Positions 23,051-26,678 of a stretch of DNA of 26,678 nucleotides are shown piece by piece (positions within the stretch are counted from its first letter, which is position 1; each line of letters begins with the position of its first letter). Origin of the DNA: a virus. The position numbers and the translations under genes were made by a program. The notes under the pieces are model-generated. The model made no database searches. It was not told the DNA's origin and was given only the letters and a program-made list of their open reading frames with translations. The stretch spans positions 1-26,678 of IMG/VR virus record IMGVR_UViG_3300032182_000174, one strand, 5' to 3'.

Positions 23051-24254
23051 TCCGCACCGCCTTCTGCCCGGTCAGGTTTTCCCACCGCTCGACGATGACG
23101 TCGCAGTAGGCCGGATCCATCTCAATTCCCACACTGCGACGGCCCAGCTGTTCGGCAGCTACCAGCGTCGTGCCGCTGCCCATAAACCCATCGTAAACCA
23201 AGCCCTGTGGGCCAGTGCTGTTGCCTAGCAGGTAAGCAAACAAAGCGACTGGCTTCATGGTCGGATGCTGCTCGCTGCGCTTAGGTCGCTCAAACTGCAG
23301 CAGGGTGGTCTGTTTGCGGTCGCTAAACCACGCGTGGCTCGCACCGTCCTTCCACCCGTACAGGCAAGGTTCGTGTTGCCACTGGTAATCTTGTCGGCCC
23401 ATGACCAGCGAATCCTTTGTCCACACTAGGCATTGCCGCACAACCTGCTGGCTATCTCGGACAGCACCTCGAAAGTTGTAGCCCTCCGAATCTGCGTGCC
23501 AGATGTAGAAGGCAGCGCCCGGCTTCAGCCCGTCGAATGCGCATATGAACGCGCTACGCAGAAACTGACGGAAATCGGCGTCCGTCATGTTGTCGTTGGC
23601 CACCTTTAGCTGATCGGCCGTGCCTCCAGTGTAGTCCACGTTGTAAGGTGGGTCTGTCAGCCATAGGTCGGCGCGTTCGCCATTCATCACCGCGCTGACA
23701 TCGGCGGCTACCGTGCTGTCGCCGCACAGCAGCCGGTGCTGGCCTAGCGTCCACAGGTCGCCGGGCTGCGTGATCGGGTCGGCGGGCGGCTCCGGTGCCT
23801 CGTCTTCTACGATCTCGTCGGGCTCGAGGCCGCGCATCAGGCCCGCCAGCTCCTTGTCGTCGAACGCCAGCATGTCGCGCGTCGGCTCGTCCATGCCGTC
23901 GAGCAGGGTCGCCAGCGTCTCGTCGTCCCACTCGGCCAGCTCGGCGGTGCGGTTGTCGGCGATGGCGAACTGCACGGCCTGCGCGCTGTCCTCGTCGATG
24001 ACGACTGCTGCGATGTGGTCCCAGCCCAACGCCTGCGCTGCCGCCAGCGTGCCGTTGCCCGCGCGGACGATCATGCCCTCGCGCTGCACAACTAGCGGCT
24101 TGCGCTGACCGAATGCCGCAAGCGACGCCTTGATCGCGTCGAGGTTGCGCTGACCGTGCCTGCGAGCGTTGCTGGGGTCCGGGTGTAGATCAGAGATTGG
24201 GACCGCCAGCTTGCGCAAGTCGGCGGCGATGTGCGCGTGTTTCTTGGCGGTCAT
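23043..24254 (-). CDS. ParB-like domain fused to beta-class DNA methyltransferase
   Basis: A 403-aa fusion. Residues about 15-90 form a ParB/sulfiredoxin-like N-terminal domain (VPISDLHPDPSNARRHG, then AGNGTLAAAQALG in place of the usual GHRRL segment). Residues about 165-400 are an N6-adenine or N4-cytosine DNA methyltransferase. The catalytic motif DPPYN lies at 201-205, the SAM-binding motif DGFMGSGTT at 355-363 with EMDP at 378-381, and HPTMKPV at 330-336. The DPPY motif preceding the SAM motif makes it beta class. It probably methylates phage DNA against host restriction or modulates replication or packaging; the target site cannot be read. I chose the ATG at 24254 (ATGA overlap with rusA); longer in-frame sequence upstream is a shadow of rusA. 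Third-position GC is high in the ParB half and clearly lower from about 23700 downward, a sign of a mosaic join at the domain border. Confidence 0.9.
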   Translation of the reverse strand: MTAKKHAHIAADLRKLAVPISDLHPDPSNARRHGQRNLDAIKASLAAFGQRKPLVVQREGMIVRAGNGTLAAAQALGWDHIAAVVIDEDSAQAVQFAIADNRTAELAEWDDETLATLLDGMDEPTRDMLAFDDKELAGLMRGLEPDEIVEDEAPEPPADPITQPGDLWTLGQHRLLCGDSTVAADVSAVMNGERADLWLTDPPYNVDYTGGTADQLKVANDNMTDADFRQFLRSAFICAFDGLKPGAAFYIWHADSEGYNFRGAVRDSQQVVRQCLVWTKDSLVMGRQDYQWQHEPCLYGWKDGASHAWFSDRKQTTLLQFERPKRSEQHPTMKPVALFAYLLGNSTGPQGLVYDGFMGSGTTLVAAEQLGRRSVGIEMDPAYCDVIVERWENLTGQKAVRNG

Positions 24255-24652
24255 GTCGTCAGGGTAACGCATACGCGCCCGTGCGGCTTGAACGTGTCGC
24301 CGATGGTCGGGCTCTGGAGCTTGAAGCGGTGATCGTCGATGCCGATCGCGTCGGCGATGCCGTCGAGGCCGGCTTTCATCCGAGCGACGAGGTTGTCGAG
24401 GTCGTAGCGGTAGCGGCCGGGCGGCTCGAAGACGATGCGCACGAGGATGGTGCCGGCGTCGGTGATGTTCTGGATCGCGTGCCACGCCGAGCTCGTGCCG
24501 GGCTGCTCGGTGATGCTTTGCCGGGTGAGCAGGTAGGACTGGCTGCGGGCCGTCTTCACCGCCCGGCTGCGTTGCGCCCAGTGCTGCCGGGCGTTGGGGG
24601 ATAGCGCCTTATCGGGCCACGGCAGGATGACGCGCGCCTCGGTGCTAGTCAT
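24251..24652 (-). CDS. rusA: RusA-family Holliday junction resolvase
   Basis: Endodeoxyribonuclease of the RusA family, which cuts four-way DNA junctions and lets branched phage DNA be packaged. The evidence is the N-terminal LPWP-type segment (VILPWPDKALSPNARQHW), a basic helix with SRAVKTARSQ, the core strand IVFEPPGRYRYDLDNL carrying two of the expected metal-binding Asp residues, the following helix MKAGLDGIADAIG, and the later acidic pair IDDHRF. The length of 133 aa is normal for the family. The chosen ATG (24652) is 12 nt after a GGAG and overlaps the upstream stop by 8 nt; an alternative ATG at 24679 would add nine residues. The stop overlaps the methyltransferase ATG as ATGA. With the annealing protein upstream and terminase downstream, it fits processing of recombination intermediates before packaging. 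Confidence 0.85.
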   Translation of the reverse strand: MTSTEARVILPWPDKALSPNARQHWAQRSRAVKTARSQSYLLTRQSITEQPGTSSAWHAIQNITDAGTILVRIVFEPPGRYRYDLDNLVARMKAGLDGIADAIGIDDHRFKLQSPTIGDTFKPHGRVCVTLTT

Positions 24653-24989
24653 CTTGCGCCGTTTCTCCACTGTCGCCATCGGGCAGCAGCTCGGTCTGCT
24701 CGAACTCGGCCTCGAGGCGCTGCTCGATCGCTTGCATGTAGTGCTGGAGCATCGGCGTGGTCGGGAGCTTCTTGCGGATGTCCGTGCAGTAATACATGAC
24801 CGTGGAATGGTCGCGGAGGCCCATCCACGTGCCGAGGTCTTCGTAGCTGATCGGGACCATGGCCTTGATGACGTAGGCGGCGCACTTTCGCGGGATGCTG
24901 ATGTGCTGCGATCGGTCGCGGCCTTTGATGTCTTCGATGCTCACGCCGAAGTAGTCGCCGACGATCTCGAGGATGCGTTGCTTGTCCAT
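24645..24989 (-). CDS. Stand-alone DnaA domain IV (DNA-binding) protein
   Basis: This 114-aa protein matches only the C-terminal DNA-binding domain of the replication initiator DnaA; the AAA+ ATPase domain and domains I-II are absent. Residues 3-24 resemble the first helix of domain IV (ILEIVGDYFGVSIEDIKG). Residues 30-45 include ISIPRKCAAYV, in the place of DnaA's RPRQMAMAL segment. Residues 50-72 form the helix-turn-helix with LRDHSTVMYY, matching the DnaA signature GRDHTTVLHA. It should bind DnaA-box-like DNA but cannot hydrolyse ATP or form the initiator filament by itself. It may recruit host DnaA, compete with it, mark a phage origin, or regulate transcription. It is preceded by the only sizeable gap of the DNA-metabolism block and has no obvious ribosome-binding site. 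It overlaps the RusA-like gene by 8 nt. Confidence 0.85.
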   Translation of the reverse strand: MDKQRILEIVGDYFGVSIEDIKGRDRSQHISIPRKCAAYVIKAMVPISYEDLGTWMGLRDHSTVMYYCTDIRKKLPTTPMLQHYMQAIEQRLEAEFEQTELLPDGDSGETAQDD

Positions 24990-24997
24990 GTCGGCGC

Positions 24998-25027
24998 AGT
25001 GTAGACGCTGCGGAAAGGTTGCCGCAA
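24998..25027 (-). promoter_or_regulatory. Promoter candidate upstream of the DnaA-like gene
   Basis: On the minus strand, TTGCGG (25022-25027) is separated by 18 nt from TACACT (24998-25003), a plausible sigma70-like -35/-10 pair. An 11-bp palindrome, GTTGC-G-GCAAC, overlaps the -35 hexamer and could be an operator. The -10 ends only 8 nt before the ATG of the DnaA-like gene and no Shine-Dalgarno sequence is present in between, so a transcript from here would be leaderless or nearly so. The gap 24990-25109 holds no other gene. Confidence 0.4.
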
Positions 25028-25109
25028 CGGTTCAGGGGAAATGCTGACGGCGGCGCGCGAGGAGAATCGGAAAGCGTGCCCGGCTAGGGTTCGGGCGGCG
25101 CGCAGGCCG

Positions 25110-25370
25110 TCAGCGGTGTTCGTTAGAATCCGCCGAGCTCTGCCCATCGACGTCGACGTTGCCGCCGAGTTCCCGGGAGTCGCCAGAGCTCGGCGGTGCC
25201 GGAACGTCCGGCAAAGAAGATTCCGCCGCGCGATGGGCAGCACCTGAGCCTGCCCGTTCTTGCGCACTAGGCAGATCATCAGACCCACCGCGCGGCGGTG
25301 CCGGAACACCCGGCGAATGCTGTTGCGCCTCGAGGAACCGGGCGCGCTTGTCGTCGGCGCTGCGCGTCAT
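25110..25370 (-). CDS. Small Pro/Ser/Gly-rich ORF with VPAPP repeat (low confidence)
   Basis: ORF of 86 aa starting at an ATG that forms an ATGA overlap with the preceding stop, which supports real translation. The first 17 or so residues (MTRSADDKRARFLEAQQ) look like a normal charged helix. After that the sequence is low-complexity and probably disordered, with the pentapeptide VPAPP twice, 34 residues apart. Third-position GC drops sharply after the helix, unlike neighbouring genes. The DNA under the C-terminal part is full of inverted repeats, so selection here may be on the DNA as much as on the protein. It may be a short linker or disordered accessory protein, or a leader peptide read into a regulatory region. 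No family recognised. Confidence 0.4.
   Translation of the reverse strand: MTRSADDKRARFLEAQQHSPGVPAPPRGGSDDLPSAQERAGSGAAHRAAESSLPDVPAPPSSGDSRELGGNVDVDGQSSADSNEHR
25130..25196. repeat. 13-bp perfect inverted repeat with inner palindromes
   Basis: The arm CCGCCGAGCTCTG at 25130-25142 is matched exactly by its reverse complement at 25184-25196. The 41-bp loop contains the palindrome TCGACGTCGA (25147-25156) and a further CCGCCGAG core (25162-25169). A second, 10-bp inverted pair links 25140-25149 (CTGCCCATCG) with 25231-25240. The region lies inside the 3' half of the small proline-rich ORF, about 150-200 bp upstream of the DnaA-like gene. Such density could be a protein-binding array, an operator or a replication origin, or it could be chance in high-GC sequence. 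Confidence 0.45.
25191..25307. repeat. Direct repeat pair, 15 bp, 102 bp apart
   Basis: CGGCGGTGCCGGAAC occurs exactly at 25191-25205 and 25293-25307, with partial similarity continuing for several bases on both sides. The 102-bp spacing is a multiple of three, so in the overlapping minus-strand ORF the copies encode the repeated VPAPP peptide. The pair may be a protein-level duplication or a pair of DNA-binding iterons beside the inverted repeats. Confidence 0.5.
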
Positions 25371-25693
25371 TGTTGAAACGGCAGCAGGCCCTGCGGCGGC
25401 TCCAGCATGTTGCGGACGATCTCGTCCATGCGGTGCCACCATGCCTGCGGGTAGTGGACGTGCCCCTGCGTGCCGCCGCCGTGCGTCTTGCATCGACGAA
25501 ACAGCTTGCCGCGTCGTCCCGTGTCTTGAAGGTGCGCGCGTTCTAGTGCGCTACCGAGCTTCCACGCCGCGCGCTTGGCTTCTTCGCGATCGGCGGGAAG
25601 GTTGAGGCCCAGATAAATCATGCGGTCGCGCCAGCACGCCCATCCGGTCGGCGCTTCGTCCCAGGCTGCGTCTTGCTCTTCGATCACTGTCAT
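25367..25693 (-). CDS. Hypothetical 108-aa protein, Trp-rich
   Basis: Unknown protein of 108 aa. A longer in-frame ATG exists at 25732, but I chose the ATG at 25693 because it forms an exact ATGA overlap with the upstream stop and the extra N-terminal residues are Arg-rich shadow sequence. Visible features are a Trp-rich first third (WDEAPTGWACW), a basic central patch (GRRGKLFRRCKTH) and a His/Trp segment (HVHYPQAWWHRM). No membrane segment or recognisable catalytic motif is present. The basic patch could bind nucleic acid. It is coupled to the next gene by another ATGA overlap and lies in the DNA-metabolism block. Confidence 0.6.
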   Translation of the reverse strand: MTVIEEQDAAWDEAPTGWACWRDRMIYLGLNLPADREEAKRAAWKLGSALERAHLQDTGRRGKLFRRCKTHGGGTQGHVHYPQAWWHRMDEIVRNMLEPPQGLLPFQQ

Positions 25694-26022
25694 GCGTCTA
25701 GTAACTCCACAGCGATGTCGCCGTCTTCCCACCGTGGCCGAGCCTGATTGCTAAGGATCAGCCGCAGCATGATGCACCGCAGAGCGGTCTCCTCCATCCA
25801 CTGAGCAACCTTGAGATGGTCGTCGTGGTCGATGATCGTCTCGAAGAGCTCGGGGTTATTCTCAAAGTCCTCCTCGAAGCGTTGCCGCTGCTCGGGCGTC
25901 ATCATGTGGTGCATGACTTGAAGCAGGAACACCTCGAGCTTGGTCATCTCCGGATCGTCGGTGCCAGGACCGAACGGGTCGATGATGTGCTTGAGCACCC
26001 ATTCCTGCGACTGGTAGGTCAA
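25690..26022 (-). CDS. Hypothetical acidic 110-aa protein
   Basis: I do not recognise this family. The protein is 110 aa, acidic, and predicted largely alpha-helical, with a Met/His-rich stretch (VMHHMMTPEQRQRF) and several Asp/Glu clusters such as DHDDH. There is no signal peptide or membrane segment. Its ATG overlaps the stop of the annealing-protein gene as ATGA, and its own stop overlaps the next ATG the same way, so it is translationally coupled on both sides. Codon use is like that of its neighbours. Its place between the annealing protein and the DnaA-like and RusA genes suggests an accessory role in phage DNA metabolism, which is inference only. Confidence 0.65.
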   Translation of the reverse strand: MTYQSQEWVLKHIIDPFGPGTDDPEMTKLEVFLLQVMHHMMTPEQRQRFEEDFENNPELFETIIDHDDHLKVAQWMEETALRCIMLRLILSNQARPRWEDGDIAVELLDA

Positions 26023-26678
26023 CCTGCGGCGTCCTCTTGCTCGGCGCGAGCGTGCTCGACCATAGCCCGACGCTCGTTGAATGCCTCAAGCAGCTCGTCT
26101 CGGTCGAGACCTTGGAAGCCGCTTGCTGCGGTCTTGGCGACCCAAGCTCTGAGCTGATCCTGATCTGTGCACAAGCCCAGCGACTGCTCGGCGTGCTCGC
26201 GGCTGTCCCAGCCCTCGACCTTGATCGGCGTGACCTTCTTAGGCATGACCTTGATGGCCTGCATCCTCGCGGGCTCCTCGCCGTCGTCGTCGCGGCCCAG
26301 CGGGTCGTCCTTGCTCCAGAGCTGCCAGCCGAGACCGAACAGCAGCGCCGCCGCCTTGCACATGCCGCGCACGTAGCTGTCGGCGATGTCGCGGGAGTCG
26401 GGCTTGGCCTTGGCGCGCATCTGGTGATCCATGATGGCGTGCGGCACTAGCTCGGTGTCGTGTTGCTCAGGATCGGGATGCCGGAAGCCAATGAGCATGT
26501 AGAACGTGCCGTTGGGCGCGGCATGAGCCAGGGAGCCGTCCGCCGCTGGCTTGGCGTAGCACTGCCAGCCGGGCGCGTGCTCGCGCAGGTAGCGCGCGAT
26601 CCGGGACCAGTTGACGTAGGACGCGGCGAACTTGCCGCCGCCCTTCGTCTCCACATCCTCGGCGCGGACGATGTCGTC
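26019..26678 (-). CDS. Sak3/DUF1071-like single-strand annealing protein (5' end cut)
   Basis: Single-strand annealing recombinase of the DUF1071 (Sak3) type, expected to anneal complementary phage DNA strands during recombination and replication. The N-terminal part has the family's SYVNW segment followed by an amphipathic helix. The middle has VPHAIMDHQMRAK, and then the characteristic run with CKAAALLFGLGWQLW followed by acidic KDD, which corresponds to the family's FGLGLYIYAGED-type signature. The C-terminal third is charged and helical and probably holds a DNA- or partner-interaction tail. The first in-frame start visible is a GTG at 26654, but the frame stays open with eight further codons to the window edge, so the true start may lie outside. 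It is the first gene of the block seen here and overlaps the next gene by 4 nt. RusA downstream fits a recombination module. Family assignment is by motif recall and is fairly sure. Confidence 0.8.
   Translation of the reverse strand, partial: DDIVRAEDVETKGGGKFAASYVNWSRIARYLREHAPGWQCYAKPAADGSLAHAAPNGTFYMLIGFRHPDPEQHDTELVPHAIMDHQMRAKAKPDSRDIADSYVRGMCKAAALLFGLGWQLWSKDDPLGRDDDGEEPARMQAIKVMPKKVTPIKVEGWDSREHAEQSLGLCTDQDQLRAWVAKTAASGFQGLDRDELLEAFNERRAMVEHARAEQEDAAG

Noticed and set aside
23628-23634. A third AGTGTAG like the promoter motif
   Set aside because: It lies inside the methyltransferase gene coding for VDYTGG and lacks the flanking ACGCT part.
24941-25309. A 122-codon minus-strand frame across the gap before the DnaA-like gene
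   Set aside because: It runs through the promoter candidate and into the DnaA-like gene in another frame, and its composition is Arg/Ala/Ser-rich shadow type.
26160-26172. TGTGCACAA resembling a DnaA box
   Set aside because: It differs from the consensus at key positions, is inside the annealing-protein gene, and stands alone.

Overview
This window is a central slice of a tailed double-stranded DNA phage (or prophage) genome. It is GC-rich, and every convincing gene lies on the minus strand, so transcription and gene order run from position 26678 down to 1. Genes are packed almost without gaps. Most junctions are 1-8 nt overlaps of the ATGA, GTGA, TAATG or TGATG type, as expected for translationally coupled phage operons. 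I see no tRNA, rRNA, CRISPR array, insertion sequence, integrase, transposase or lysis gene. The host cannot be named from the sequence; base composition only points to a high-GC bacterium. Both ends are cut inside genes.

DNA-metabolism block (26678 to about 23043). It begins with a Sak3/DUF1071-like single-strand annealing protein, cut by the window edge, followed by three small unknown genes. The third is a proline-rich ORF lying over a region dense in inverted repeats. A short gap carries a promoter candidate and a small palindrome. Next come a stand-alone DnaA domain IV protein, a RusA-type Holliday junction resolvase, and a ParB-like plus beta-class DNA methyltransferase fusion. Together these suggest recombination-linked replication, junction resolution before packaging, and DNA modification.

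Packaging and head block (about 23050 to 8119). Small and large terminase are followed by a cysteine-rich mini-protein, an unknown 321-aa protein, a 672-aa protein with two SGNH-hydrolase-like halves (only the second has the catalytic residues), a 111-aa protein, a DUF935/Mu gp29-type portal, an unknown 183-aa protein, a MuF-type head morphogenesis protein, a small helix-turn-helix protein, a 103-aa unknown, a prohead protease/scaffold polyprotein, a decoration-like protein and a gpT-like major capsid protein. A clear intrinsic terminator follows the capsid gene. After it come a 221-aa unknown, a 449-aa protein with a carbohydrate-binding-like jelly roll, a gp36-like connector and a gpG-like virion morphogenesis protein. 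The head is therefore Mu-like in its parts, but no Mu transposition gene is present.

Tail block (8119 to 1). There is a tail-tube candidate, a small chaperone-position gene, a tail terminator with an added C-terminal Fn3-like domain, two short proteins where a tape measure would be expected (249 and 190 aa), and three large distal-tail or tip proteins. The last runs off the left end. No sheath gene is seen and no long tape measure exists, which suggests a siphovirus-like particle with an unusually short tail, comparable to gene transfer agents.
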